DNA of 64,000 bases, taken from assembly GCF_003173575.1 (NCBI RefSeq), contig NZ_QGNY01000010.1:56451-120450 (forward strand). Direction: 5' to 3'. The stretch comes from Pedobacter paludis (GTDB lineage: Bacteria; Bacteroidota; Bacteroidia; Sphingobacteriales; Sphingobacteriaceae). A model generated the notes under the pieces. The model searched no databases. It worked only from the letters and a program-made list of their open reading frames with translations, and was not told the origin of the DNA. Positions 18,437 through 27,104 of the stretch are shown here, one piece after another. The position numbers and the translations under genes were made by a program. Position 1 is the stretch's first letter, and each line of letters starts with the position of its first letter.

Positions 18437-19048
18437 ATGAATCTCGATCAGTACACAGTAGTTATTAACGGTAAACCCCAAGGGCCATATAATTTATCGG
18501 AGCTTAGTGATTTAAACATCTCACCGAATACATTTATCCGCAAACCCGGAATGGACGATTATAAAGAAGCTCATGCAATTCCCGAATTGCGTGAGCTTTT
18601 GGGTTTTAGCTTTCAGAAAACAGCACCACAGTATTTTGCGGCTTTTGACCAACGATTATTGGCTTCAGTAATTGATCATTTTTTAATCTTTGGCATTTAT
18701 ATTCTCTTAATTTTAATCAGCTTTATTTTTATAGAAGGAAAAGACCAAAGAATTATGGCCTTTCTTATTCCATTCCCGTCAATTTTTATAGTTAAATTAA
18801 TTTATGGAATTTTTGCAGAATCCTCTGAAAAGCAGGCAACAATTGGCAAGAGGTTGATCGGGATCAAAGTAAGTGATTTAGAGGGCAGTAGAATTTCATT
18901 CGGAGTCTCAGCCATTAGAAATTTCTCTAAAATTTTATCGGTTCTACCGATTTTCTTTGGCTATTTATATAGCTTTTTAAATAAAAAACATCAGTGCTGG
19001 CATGATATTGCCGCAAATACACTGGTTATAAAAGATCGGCTAATTTAG
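18437..19048 (+). CDS. RDD-family membrane protein with N-terminal GYF-like domain
   Basis: The 203-residue product begins with a GYF_2-type domain (YTVVINGKPQGPYNLSELSD) and continues with an RDD domain (FDQRLLASVIDHFLIFGIYI). A second RDD-type signature, KQATIGKRLIGIKV, and two or three membrane segments follow. Its function is unknown; RDD proteins have been linked to transport and membrane stability. It is 60 bases after the LiaF-like gene and probably the last gene of that unit. Confidence 0.8.
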   Translation: MNLDQYTVVINGKPQGPYNLSELSDLNISPNTFIRKPGMDDYKEAHAIPELRELLGFSFQKTAPQYFAAFDQRLLASVIDHFLIFGIYILLILISFIFIEGKDQRIMAFLIPFPSIFIVKLIYGIFAESSEKQATIGKRLIGIKVSDLEGSRISFGVSAIRNFSKILSVLPIFFGYLYSFLNKKHQCWHDIAANTLVIKDRLI

Positions 19049-19058
19049 TGTGTTAAAA

Positions 19059-20255
19059 CTAGTATAGTAATCCAAACATCCACAACGGAATTTTATTTCC
19101 AATCCCTGCTTCCATATCATCATAAGCAATAAAGGAATTTTCTAAATCCATTACTTGCTTTGCCGATTTCCCTTTACCTCCAATTTCGAAAGTAAATTTA
19201 TCGTCGATAAAAAAATCGCCTTTTAATGGTAAGCATACCTCATGCTGTGCGTTTTTTACCTGATTCATAAAAAAGGCTTCTCGCAAGGAACCTTTATCTA
19301 CATTATTTGGACTAAGAGCGAACGACAGATTGGTGTTTTCTAAAAATATCTTATCGGGTTTTTGCAATGTGCTTATGCTTTTTCCGGCAGCCGAGGGCGA
19401 ATTTATCAGTTTTGCTTTATTAAGATAATATAGATATTCTATAATCATGTTTCGACTTATTCCCGTTTTTTCACTAAGACTGCTAATATTGGGTTTAAAA
19501 GGAACATTTGTTGATAGGATATAGAGGAGTTGGTAAATTTTTCGAGAATGGTGCGGGTTAAATCCTGCTACAAACTGTAAATCTTCTTCAATAATCAGTC
19601 TTACAACTTTTTCTAATCGCAAATGGTAGGTATTGGTATTTTCTATAAAAAACGGGTAATAACCATATCTTAAAAAATCATTAAAGTGCTGTAAGGGTTT
19701 GAAATTTGAAATTAAGGTATTGGCAATCTCAACATGGTGGTTAAGCAAATCTTTAAATAAAATAGGTTCTACATTAGCAATGCCTGTAAAACTTAAAAAT
19801 TCCCTATAAGATAAACCAGTTAATTCATATTGAACTGCTCTGCGGCTTAAATCTGTATTTTGCCTGGAAATATCAATTATTGAAGAACCCGTAAATACAA
19901 TATTTATGTCTTTGTAAAAATCGTAGATGTTTTTTATTTCCTTTGCCCAATCCGGATATTTATGTATTTCATCAATAAACAATGTTTTTCCACCATTCTG
20001 TCTAAATTCTTTGGCAAAATCTGAAAGTAAGTTGTTCGTAAAATAAATATCATCCATCGTAATGTACATTGCCTCATTACTTAAGCCATATATAGATTTA
20101 ATTCGCTGCAACATTAATGTTGTTTTTCCTGTTCCTCTAGCACCCAGTATACTTATTAATCTATCATCCCAATCTATAGTTTTTGCTAATGGTCTAATAA
20201 TATCCGTAGCTTGTTGTTGAACAATTAGATTAGATTTTACTTTTAAATTTTCCAT
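19059..20255 (-). CDS. AAA ATPase of the AAA_14/DUF4143 type
   Basis: The 398-residue product has Walker A at residues 38-45 (GARGTGKT) and Walker B in LFIDEIHKYPDW. The arginine-rich motif RRAVQYELTGLSYREFLSF is typical of this family. A winged-helix-like middle part (SLSEKTGISRNMIIEYLYYL) and a DUF4143 C-terminus follow. Such ATPases are widespread in Bacteroidetes and archaea, often as singletons of unknown function. The start codon abuts a 24-bp perfect palindrome, and two spaced inverted repeats flank a candidate promoter, so the gene may be tightly controlled. Confidence 0.85.
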   Translation of the reverse strand: MENLKVKSNLIVQQQATDIIRPLAKTIDWDDRLISILGARGTGKTTLMLQRIKSIYGLSNEAMYITMDDIYFTNNLLSDFAKEFRQNGGKTLFIDEIHKYPDWAKEIKNIYDFYKDINIVFTGSSIIDISRQNTDLSRRAVQYELTGLSYREFLSFTGIANVEPILFKDLLNHHVEIANTLISNFKPLQHFNDFLRYGYYPFFIENTNTYHLRLEKVVRLIIEEDLQFVAGFNPHHSRKIYQLLYILSTNVPFKPNISSLSEKTGISRNMIIEYLYYLNKAKLINSPSAAGKSISTLQKPDKIFLENTNLSFALSPNNVDKGSLREAFFMNQVKNAQHEVCLPLKGDFFIDDKFTFEIGGKGKSAKQVMDLENSFIAYDDMEAGIGNKIPLWMFGLLY

Positions 20256-20257
20256 TT

Positions 20258-20307
20258 TGCTATAAATTTATAGCAAAAATAACAAAAAATGCTATTATTT
20301 TGTAGCA
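20258..20307 (-). promoter_or_regulatory. Paired operator-like inverted repeats around a -7 box
   Basis: Two copies of TGCTA-N8-TAGCA occur at 20258-20275 and 20290-20307, with centres 32 bases apart, close to three helical turns. The first is extended to a perfect 24-bp palindrome at 20255-20278. Between them, on the minus strand, lies TATTTTTG (complement of 20274-20281), a match to the Bacteroidetes -7 box for the ATPase gene. A dimeric repressor bound at both sites would cover the promoter. Confidence 0.6.
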
Positions 20308-20489
20308 AAATAAGATTATACAATGTTTAAATAATAGTATTTTTGTGCAACGCCAAATGTCAACCCCCTAGTTGGTGGCTCACCAAACATTCCGTAACCC
20401 AAATTAAGACAAGATAATAATCTATAATTTAATCATCTCATCTAAAAACAATTTACAACTTTCCAACATTAAAACATTCCAACAATCCT

Positions 20490-20497
20490 TATCTTTG
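20490..20497 (+). promoter_or_regulatory. -7 box of ispG
   Basis: TATCTTTG matches TAnnTTTG and ends 7 bases before the ispG ATG at 20505. Transcription would start at about 20501, giving a leader of only a few bases. Confidence 0.55.
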
Positions 20498-20504
20498 CAA
20501 TCGC

Positions 20505-22493
20505 ATGGAAAATTTATCGGTAAAGCATGATTTAGAGGGCGGATATTGCAATAGTTTAACGCAATATTCTAGGTTTTTAACCCGTGAAGTTAAAATTGGA
20601 GATATCGCTATGGGTGCTCATAATCCCATTCGAATCCAATCAATGACAACTACCGATACCATGAATACTTTGGCAACGGTAGAACAAACCATTAGAATGG
20701 TAGAATCCGGCAGTGAGTACGTTCGTATTACTGCACCAAGTATTAAGGAAGCCGAAAATTTGGCTAACATTAAAAAAGAGCTTCGCTATCTTGGTTACGA
20801 TGTGCCATTAATTGCCGATATCCATTTTACCCCAAATGCTGCTGAAATGGCCGCAAGAATTGTAGAAAAGGTTCGTGTAAATCCAGGCAATTATGCCGAT
20901 AAAAAGAAATTCGAAAATATAGAATATACTCAGGATACTTATGATGCCGAATTGGCAAGAATTTACAAAAAGTTTATTCCGCTGGTAAAAATCTGTAAGG
21001 AATATGGTACGGCCATGCGAATCGGAACCAATCACGGTTCGCTTTCCGATCGGATTATGAGCCATTATGGCGATACACCGAGAGGAATGGTAGAATCGGC
21101 AATGGAATTTATCCGCATGTGCGAGGACCAAAATTATTACAATCTGGTTATTTCCATGAAAGCCAGTAATACTCAGGTTATGGTTCAGGCTTATCGCCTG
21201 CTGGTGGAAACCATGACCAAAGAAGGCATGAATTATCCTTTGCATTTGGGCGTAACCGAAGCAGGTGATGGGGAAGATGGACGAATTAAATCTGCGGTTG
21301 GAATTGGTACCTTGCTTGAAGATGGGTTAGGCGATACCATTCGTGTATCTTTAACAGAAGATCCAGAATTTGAAGCACCTGTAGCAAAAGCATTGGCAGA
21401 TCGGTATCCAAAAAGGGTTGAAAGACAAAAGTTAAAAGCTGAAAGTCATAAGATCGATGGTACATCATCCATTTTCCATGCCACATCTTCCATTAAAACC
21501 TATTCTCCTTATTCCTATTCAAGAAGAATTAGTGAATCTGTCCAGCATATTGGTGGGCATCACCACCCGGTTGTGATGATTGATGTTTCTAAAGAAAATC
21601 TTAAAGACCCATACTTTTTAAATTCAGTAGGATACAATTATAGCGCAGGTTTAGATAAATATAATCTAGCAGATCAAGCTTGCGATTTGGTTTATTTGGG
21701 TGATAATCTTCCATCATTCTCCTTTCCGGGAAACTTGAAACAGATTTATAATTACCAAACCTGGTTGGGCTTAAAGGATAAAAATAATTGTCACCCACTG
21801 TTTTCTTTAGAAGAATTTAATAAAACTGGTGTTAAGGACGAGTCTATAAATTTTGTTGAAATTGATTCTACACAATTAAACAATTTAATAATTAACCAGT
21901 TAAACAACGTGGTACTCATCCTAAAAACCTCTGCATTGCACGGTATGGCTGAGCAAAGAGCGTTTTTTGTTGCTTTACAACAACAGAATATTCAGGTACC
22001 CGTAATTATAAAAAGAACCTATTCTGATTTAGATGCAGATCATTTAATGCTTTATTCGGCAACAGATCTTGGCGCACTGTTTACAGATGGTTTTGGAGAT
22101 GGAATTTGGATTGATGCTCCTGGTCAAAATTTGGCTTTAATCAATTCGACTAGTTTCGGTATTTTACAAGCAACACGAACACGCATAAGTAAAACTGAAT
22201 ACATTTCTTGCCCGAGCTGTGGCAGAACGCTTTTCGATTTACAGGAAACCACTCAGCTTATCCGTTCCAGAACAGATCATTTAAAAGGACTTAAAATCGG
22301 CATTATGGGTTGTATCGTAAATGGTCCGGGTGAAATGGCTGATGCTGATTATGGTTATGTAGGTACAGGGCCAGATAAGATAACTTTGTATCGTGGTCAG
22401 GAAGTGGTTAAGAAAAACGTAAACACAGCTTTTGCTTTGGATGAATTGATTGACATTATAAAAGGTGATGGGAATTGGGTAGAGAAAGTTTAA
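20505..22493 (+). CDS. ispG: 4-hydroxy-3-methylbut-2-enyl diphosphate synthase
   Basis: The 662-residue product catalyses the penultimate step of the MEP isoprenoid pathway with a 4Fe-4S cluster. The N-terminal part shows VKIGDIAMGAHNPIRIQSMT and the TIM-barrel motifs of GcpE. The C-terminal part has the cluster ligands in SCPSCGRTLFDLQ and GCIVNGPGEMADADYGYVG. At 662 residues it is much longer than the E. coli form (about 370). The extra central domain (about residues 310-550) is normal for Bacteroidetes, chlamydial and plant IspG. The start is kept at 20505 because family members have the YCNSLTQYSR segment near their N-terminus. Confidence 0.95.
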   Translation: MENLSVKHDLEGGYCNSLTQYSRFLTREVKIGDIAMGAHNPIRIQSMTTTDTMNTLATVEQTIRMVESGSEYVRITAPSIKEAENLANIKKELRYLGYDVPLIADIHFTPNAAEMAARIVEKVRVNPGNYADKKKFENIEYTQDTYDAELARIYKKFIPLVKICKEYGTAMRIGTNHGSLSDRIMSHYGDTPRGMVESAMEFIRMCEDQNYYNLVISMKASNTQVMVQAYRLLVETMTKEGMNYPLHLGVTEAGDGEDGRIKSAVGIGTLLEDGLGDTIRVSLTEDPEFEAPVAKALADRYPKRVERQKLKAESHKIDGTSSIFHATSSIKTYSPYSYSRRISESVQHIGGHHHPVVMIDVSKENLKDPYFLNSVGYNYSAGLDKYNLADQACDLVYLGDNLPSFSFPGNLKQIYNYQTWLGLKDKNNCHPLFSLEEFNKTGVKDESINFVEIDSTQLNNLIINQLNNVVLILKTSALHGMAEQRAFFVALQQQNIQVPVIIKRTYSDLDADHLMLYSATDLGALFTDGFGDGIWIDAPGQNLALINSTSFGILQATRTRISKTEYISCPSCGRTLFDLQETTQLIRSRTDHLKGLKIGIMGCIVNGPGEMADADYGYVGTGPDKITLYRGQEVVKKNVNTAFALDELIDIIKGDGNWVEKV

Positions 22494-22566
22494 GCTTGAA
22501 TTCGAAATTAAGGGATTTCGCATTTTTTCCATTTATGGTTGCCGATTGGTAAGGCCTAAGCATTAA

Positions 22567-22716
22567 ATCTCCGTTCTACTTAAATCCGGCCTAACAAATT
22601 TTTGGGCATGAAGTTTCCGGGCCAACTTGCTGACTTTAATACAAAAATTTTCAGCCGGCAATTTTTGTTTCTTTCTGTTGTCAAAAAGAAAAGAGCCTGT
22701 CCGGCCAGGACAACAA
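22567..22716 (-). repeat. Dispersed intergenic element, copy 1
   Basis: Read on the minus strand this segment matches elements at 44125-44307 and 48304-48445. The strongest shared core is CCCAAAAATTTGTTAGGCCG followed by GATTTAAGTAGAACG. Other shared pieces are GTCCTGGCCGGAC, TTGACAACA, ATTGCCGGCT and AAAATTTTTGT. It lies between ispG and the MscS gene and has no coding potential I can defend. Confidence 0.8.
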
Positions 22717-22760
22717 AACATCATCTTATATTTTCTAACTAATAAACCTAAATTACCTTA

Positions 22761-24035
22761 ATGAAAATCCCAGAGTTCCAATCCATATTTAATGAACTTA
22801 GAAACTGGCTAAGTAGCAGGGGTCTTGCGGGTAACGAACTTATTTACTCTTATTTCTTTATCGGATTAGTTGGTGTTACACTATTTCTATTCATTACCAT
22901 ATTCATAACCAGACAGGTTTTTATTGGAGCAGTAAAAGGCGCAAGAACCAAATCCAATTGGCAAATAGCCTTATTCGAGTTTAGGGTTTTTAGAGCATTT
23001 GCATTAATTTTTGGTGCATACATTATCTACAATGCTGTTCCATTTGTTTTTATAGATTTTAAAAACTGGCTTTTTTATGCGTTAATTTTTGCCAGAATCT
23101 ATATCGTTTTGGCTGTAATGTTTGCAATAAATGCATTTTTAAATGCCTTGGTTTCTATAATGGAAGCCTCCAGAAAATATGCCGATAAACCCATCAGAAG
23201 TTACAAGCAGGTGGCTAAAATCGTATTTTATATTGTTGGGTTTGTACTGATTCTCTCCATTATTCTGAACGAATCTCCTGTGTATATTTTCGGTGGATTT
23301 GGAGCTGTAACTGCTGTGTTCATTTTGGTTTTTCGCGATCCTATTCTGGGTTTTGTGGCATCCGTGCAAATGAGTGCGATAGATTTGGTTCGGGTAGGAG
23401 ATTGGATTACAGTAGAAAAGTACGGTGCCGATGGAGAAGTAACGGAAATTAATTTAACTACAATTAAAGTTCGAAACTGGGATAAAACCGTAACCATTGT
23501 TCCGAGTTATGCTATTGTAAGTGAGTCGTTTAAAAATTGGCGGGCGATGGAAGAAAGTGAGGGAAGAAGAATTAAACGCCACATTAATATTAAAATCTCG
23601 AGCATAAAATTTTGTGATGAAGAATTGATTGGTCGTTTAAAAAGCATAGATTTTTTAAAAGATTACCTTAAAGAAACCCAGCTTCAAATAGAAACGTTCA
23701 ATGCGGAAAATACTGTAAACCCAAACAATCTGGTTAACGGTAGGCACATGACTAACATTGGAACGTTTAGGGTTTATGCAGAGAAATATTTGGAAAGTAA
23801 TCCTTTTATTAATACCGATTTAACTTTTATGGTTCGCCAGTTGCAGGCCACTGAGAACGGACTCCCGATAGAAATTTATGTATTCTCAAAAGAGAAGGGT
23901 TTAAAGAAATTTGAAGAAGTTGCTGCAGATATTTTTGATCATCTTTTGGCTGCGGTTCCATATTTTGATTTAGAGATTTTCCAAAGCCCAAGCGGAAGCG
24001 ACATGCGTGATTTTGTGAGGAGAGGGAATGATTAA
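22761..24035 (+). CDS. MscS-family mechanosensitive channel
   Basis: The 424-residue product has about five membrane segments in residues 20-190. The MscS pore-lining and beta domain follows (FGGFGAVTAVFILVFRDPIL, then SAIDLVRVGDWITVEKYGAD and VRNWDKTVTIVPSYAIVSES). Its length and C-terminal region, including NPFINTDLTFMVRQLQ, resemble the YbdG type of MscS proteins. It releases solutes from the cytoplasm on osmotic downshift. It appears to be a single-gene unit. Confidence 0.88.
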   Translation: MKIPEFQSIFNELRNWLSSRGLAGNELIYSYFFIGLVGVTLFLFITIFITRQVFIGAVKGARTKSNWQIALFEFRVFRAFALIFGAYIIYNAVPFVFIDFKNWLFYALIFARIYIVLAVMFAINAFLNALVSIMEASRKYADKPIRSYKQVAKIVFYIVGFVLILSIILNESPVYIFGGFGAVTAVFILVFRDPILGFVASVQMSAIDLVRVGDWITVEKYGADGEVTEINLTTIKVRNWDKTVTIVPSYAIVSESFKNWRAMEESEGRRIKRHINIKISSIKFCDEELIGRLKSIDFLKDYLKETQLQIETFNAENTVNPNNLVNGRHMTNIGTFRVYAEKYLESNPFINTDLTFMVRQLQATENGLPIEIYVFSKEKGLKKFEEVAADIFDHLLAAVPYFDLEIFQSPSGSDMRDFVRRGND

Positions 24036-24042
24036 AACGATT

Positions 24043-24179
24043 GTCATTCTGAACGCAGAGAAGAATCCCTAACCTATTGTCTTTACACTAAAATATAGCA
24101 TTGCTATTTTTGACGATGGGTTAATTAAGGATTGCGTTTTATCGCTTAGAGATTCTTCGCAAACTCAGAATGACAGACA
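24043..24179. repeat. REP-like inverted repeat, GTCATTCTGA type
   Basis: GTCATTCTGAACGCAGAGAA near 24043 and its near-complement GATTCTTCGCAAACTCAGAA (then TGACAGAC, ending at 24179) form long imperfect arms around an AT-rich centre of about 80 bases. It lies between convergent genes (MscS and the hydrolase). Confidence 0.75.
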
Positions 24180-24182
24180 TTG

Positions 24183-25007
24183 TTATTCCCTCAGAAACAA
24201 CAAACACTTTTCGCAAACCTTAAATAAAAGCGGCGGTAAGGTTTCGCCATCATAAGGTTGTGTTGCTCCATAAACATGATTTGCAGCTTCAATTTTAACC
24301 AATCTGCTATTTGGATTAGCATCTGCCAATTTTTGTGCATGTTCAAAAGGAACGTTTACATCATCATCGCCTTGAACAATTAACCACGGAATATTGATGC
24401 GTTTTGAGGCATTCAGAATATCGAAGGTTTCTGCATTTTCTTCAAAATCTTTGAGCAATGATACATTTAAAGGCATTTGTTCTTTGGTTCTTGCATTAAC
24501 AACGAAAATTTTTCCTGTCTTTTTCCATTCCGATTCTTGCTCCTTTTTCCAAAGACTGTTAAAACTAGAAATGGCACTCCAGGTAATTAATTTGTTAATT
24601 CGTAAATCGTTCGAAGCTTCGATTATTGCCAAACCACCGCCACGACTATGACCAATTAAATTGATTTCTGTTTCTTTGCCATAAGCTTTTTCAATAAAAT
24701 CGAGCACGGCGTTCACATCGAAAAGTTCTTTTGAAACGGTATTGCTGGCGAAAGTTGCCATATCAGTAACATCTTTCGGGTTATCGGTAGGAACACCGCT
24801 ATGCGATAAATTAAATTTGATATACCGATATCCGTTGCTGGCAAAGTAGCGAGCCACCAAATTATGAGCGCCCCAATCTTTAAATCCTTTAAAGCCATGA
24901 ACAAAAAGTACGATTGGCGTATTTGGATTTTTATCATCAAATGTGATGTCGCCTATAATTAATTTTCCATCTGCGCCACTAAGGCTAAATTTACTTTGTG
25001 TTATCAT
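24183..25007 (-). CDS. Alpha/beta hydrolase
   Basis: ATG 25007 gives 274 residues; the upstream TTG at 25028 is less likely. The oxyanion-region motif VLFVHGFKGFKDWGAHN, the nucleophile elbow LIGHSRGGGLA (Ser) and late motifs WLIVQGDDDVNVP (Asp) and EAANHVYG (His) complete a Ser-Asp-His triad. It belongs to the dienelactone hydrolase or acyl-peptidase-like hydrolases. The substrate is unknown, and no signal peptide is visible. Confidence 0.85.
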   Translation of the reverse strand: MITQSKFSLSGADGKLIIGDITFDDKNPNTPIVLFVHGFKGFKDWGAHNLVARYFASNGYRYIKFNLSHSGVPTDNPKDVTDMATFASNTVSKELFDVNAVLDFIEKAYGKETEINLIGHSRGGGLAIIEASNDLRINKLITWSAISSFNSLWKKEQESEWKKTGKIFVVNARTKEQMPLNVSLLKDFEENAETFDILNASKRINIPWLIVQGDDDVNVPFEHAQKLADANPNSRLVKIEAANHVYGATQPYDGETLPPLLFKVCEKCLLFLRE

Positions 25008-25087
25008 AGTTTTAAGAAATAGGTTCAAATTATAAACCTACGAAATCGAATTTTGTTATATTTTACCTATTGAGATTTTTAAAGGCT

Positions 25088-25292
25088 TTGAGGGGTAATT
25101 CCCCTCTTTAAGAGGGGTGCCCAAAGGGCGGGGTGTTTATATTTCCTGCACCATCCCAAATTCTATAAACCCGATAAAAGTGGAAATACTTTTTGTTGCA
25201 GGTCTTCGACAAGCTCAGACTGACAATTACAAAAAGATTGGAACGAATAGCGGGACTAACCTTAATATGAAATACAGAACCTTGCTTTTCTA
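25088..25292 (+). repeat. Composite dispersed element, copy A
   Basis: It begins with the GAGGGGTAATTCCCCTCTTT hairpin and GGGCGGGGTG. Next comes a block with TAAACCCGATAAAAGTGGAA, then ATACTTTT. A variable insert around CTTCGACAAGCTCAGACTGA follows, and the element ends in AACGAATAGCGGGACT and ACAGAACCTTGCTTTTC. The outer blocks recur at 32119-32328 and, in part, at 44411-44525. It fills most of the 362-bp gap between the hydrolase and DoxX genes; nothing else is seen there. Confidence 0.75.
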
Positions 25293-25369
25293 GTCGTACA
25301 ATTATATTCTAAAATTAATGATTTACCATTAAAGAAATCATAGTCACCTGATTTTGGAAGCCTTAGGAA

Positions 25370-25750
25370 TTAAACCTTACCAGGATTTCTGAAATAATAC
25401 CAAGCCCACCAAATAAAAAATACCTGAAACGGCAATCTCAGCCATGCGATAAATGGCATAATCAAAATTTCGCCAAGCATAAAAGGCGCAATCTTGATCA
25501 TGTAAATATGAACGGGTATAAAAGCAAGAAGCATTAAGATTATGAATAGTGATGCGAGTTTTCTGGTATTTGAGAACAGCAATAAAATGCCCAGAATAAT
25601 TTCAACAATGCCAGATAGGTAAATTAAAAATTCATGGGCGGGCAACCATTTCGGCATTATGGCGTAATACCCATTGGTGGAGATAAAGTGATTACAGCCC
25701 GCAAGGATATAGAATACGGCATAAATGAGGAGAAAAATTTTATAACGCAT
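25370..25750 (-). CDS. DoxX-family membrane protein
   Basis: The 126-residue product has four hydrophobic segments and the DoxX-like pattern: LAGCNHFIS near residue 20, HEFLIYLSGIVEIILGILLL in the middle and PFQVFFIWWAWYYF at the end. DoxX-like proteins are small inner-membrane proteins of poorly known function, some tied to redox homeostasis. It is divergent from hemA, and the 127-bp gap holds both start regions. Confidence 0.8.
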   Translation of the reverse strand: MRYKIFLLIYAVFYILAGCNHFISTNGYYAIMPKWLPAHEFLIYLSGIVEIILGILLLFSNTRKLASLFIILMLLAFIPVHIYMIKIAPFMLGEILIMPFIAWLRLPFQVFFIWWAWYYFRNPGKV

Positions 25751-25839
25751 GAATATTTGTAGTTATAGTCTATTTATTTAAAACCGTTCTAAATTGATGT
25801 AAATTACAGGTTAATGACAGTCACATGCCTTGACCATGT

Positions 25840-25847
25840 TACTTTTG
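25840..25847 (+). promoter_or_regulatory. -7 box of hemA
   Basis: TACTTTTG matches TAnnTTTG and lies 30 bases upstream of the TTG start codon. No good -33 element is visible at the expected distance. Confidence 0.5.
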
Positions 25848-25877
25848 TATCCCGATAATAGTTAATAACGGAAGCAC

Positions 25878-27104
25878 TTGGAATATTTAAAAGTAATCGC
25901 TTTTACGCATCACCACATCGACCTAAAATCTTTAGGGAAGTTAGTTATTTGTGATGAGAGTCTGGATAACAGGTTGAAGAATATTCAAACGGAACTTCCC
26001 GTTAGCGAAATTTTTTACATAGGTACCTGTAACCGTGTAGAATTTGTTTTTCTTACCAAAGAAAAAACCGATAAAGAATTTGTAACCAAGTTCCTTACTG
26101 TTTTGGATATGGGCTTGCCGGCAGAGTTTATGGAACGTTTCCTAGATAATGTTACGGTTTACGAAAACGAAGAAGCTTTTAATCACCTTTTACGCACATC
26201 CTGCTCTTTAGAAAGTTTGGTGGTTGGCGAAAAGGAAATTCTTGCTCAAATCCGTAAAGCTTACGAAAATTGCAGAGATGCCGGTTTTACAGGCGATTAT
26301 ATGCGCATGATTATGGATCGTGTGGTTAAAACAGCGAAAGAAGTTTACACACACACCAACATCTCTAAAAATCCCGTTTCTGTTGTTTCCTTGGCTTATC
26401 GCAAGTTAAAAGAATTAAACATGTGTGGCAATTCACGCATCTTAATTATTGGAGCCGGCGAAACCAATCAAAATATTGCAAAATACCTCAACAAGCATAA
26501 ATATTCTAATTTCTCCATTTTCAACCGTACCCTTTCTAAAGCCGAAACCTTGGCAGAAGAGTTAAACGGTAAAGCATATCATTTAGATGCTCTAGAAAAT
26601 TTTACTGAGGGTTTCGATGTTATTATAACTTGTACAGGTTCTACCGAAGCAATTATTACTGAAGAACTTTATGCTAAACTGCTTAATGGCGATACAGGTA
26701 AAAAGGTAATTGTCGATTTGGCAATCCCTAACGATGTTGCGCCTGCCGTTGTTCATAATCACCCAATTCATTATATCGAGGTAGAATCTTTAAAAGAAGT
26801 TGCCCGAAAAAATATCCAGGAACGTTATAATGAACTGGTTCATGCCGAAGACATTATTAGTGCAAACATTGCCGAATTCTTCACGGTTTTAAAACAACGC
26901 CGTATTGAATTAGCAATGCAGGATGTTCCCCGCAAGATTAAGGAAATTAAGAACACAGCCATGAACGGTGTATTTGCAGATGAAATTAGTCAGATGGATG
27001 AAGCATCTCGCGAAGTTTTAGAGCGTGTGATGAACTACATGGAGAAAAAATGCATCAGCGTTCCTATGATAATGGCCAAAGAAATTTTGGTTAATCAATC
27101 TTAG
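25878..27104 (+). CDS. hemA: Glutamyl-tRNA reductase (TTG start)
   Basis: The 408-residue product makes glutamate-1-semialdehyde from glutamyl-tRNA, the first committed step of the C5 heme pathway. The catalytic Cys is C51 in GTCNRVEF. SCSLESLVVGEKEILAQIRK and the NADPH-binding region RILIIGAGETNQNIAKYL are clear, and the dimerisation helix region ends the protein. The start must be the TTG at 25878, because family members begin a few residues before VIAFTHHHIDL and no ATG is available in frame upstream before the divergent gene. A weak start codon suggests low or regulated translation. It heads a heme gene region. Confidence 0.95.
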   Translation: MEYLKVIAFTHHHIDLKSLGKLVICDESLDNRLKNIQTELPVSEIFYIGTCNRVEFVFLTKEKTDKEFVTKFLTVLDMGLPAEFMERFLDNVTVYENEEAFNHLLRTSCSLESLVVGEKEILAQIRKAYENCRDAGFTGDYMRMIMDRVVKTAKEVYTHTNISKNPVSVVSLAYRKLKELNMCGNSRILIIGAGETNQNIAKYLNKHKYSNFSIFNRTLSKAETLAEELNGKAYHLDALENFTEGFDVIITCTGSTEAIITEELYAKLLNGDTGKKVIVDLAIPNDVAPAVVHNHPIHYIEVESLKEVARKNIQERYNELVHAEDIISANIAEFFTVLKQRRIELAMQDVPRKIKEIKNTAMNGVFADEISQMDEASREVLERVMNYMEKKCISVPMIMAKEILVNQS

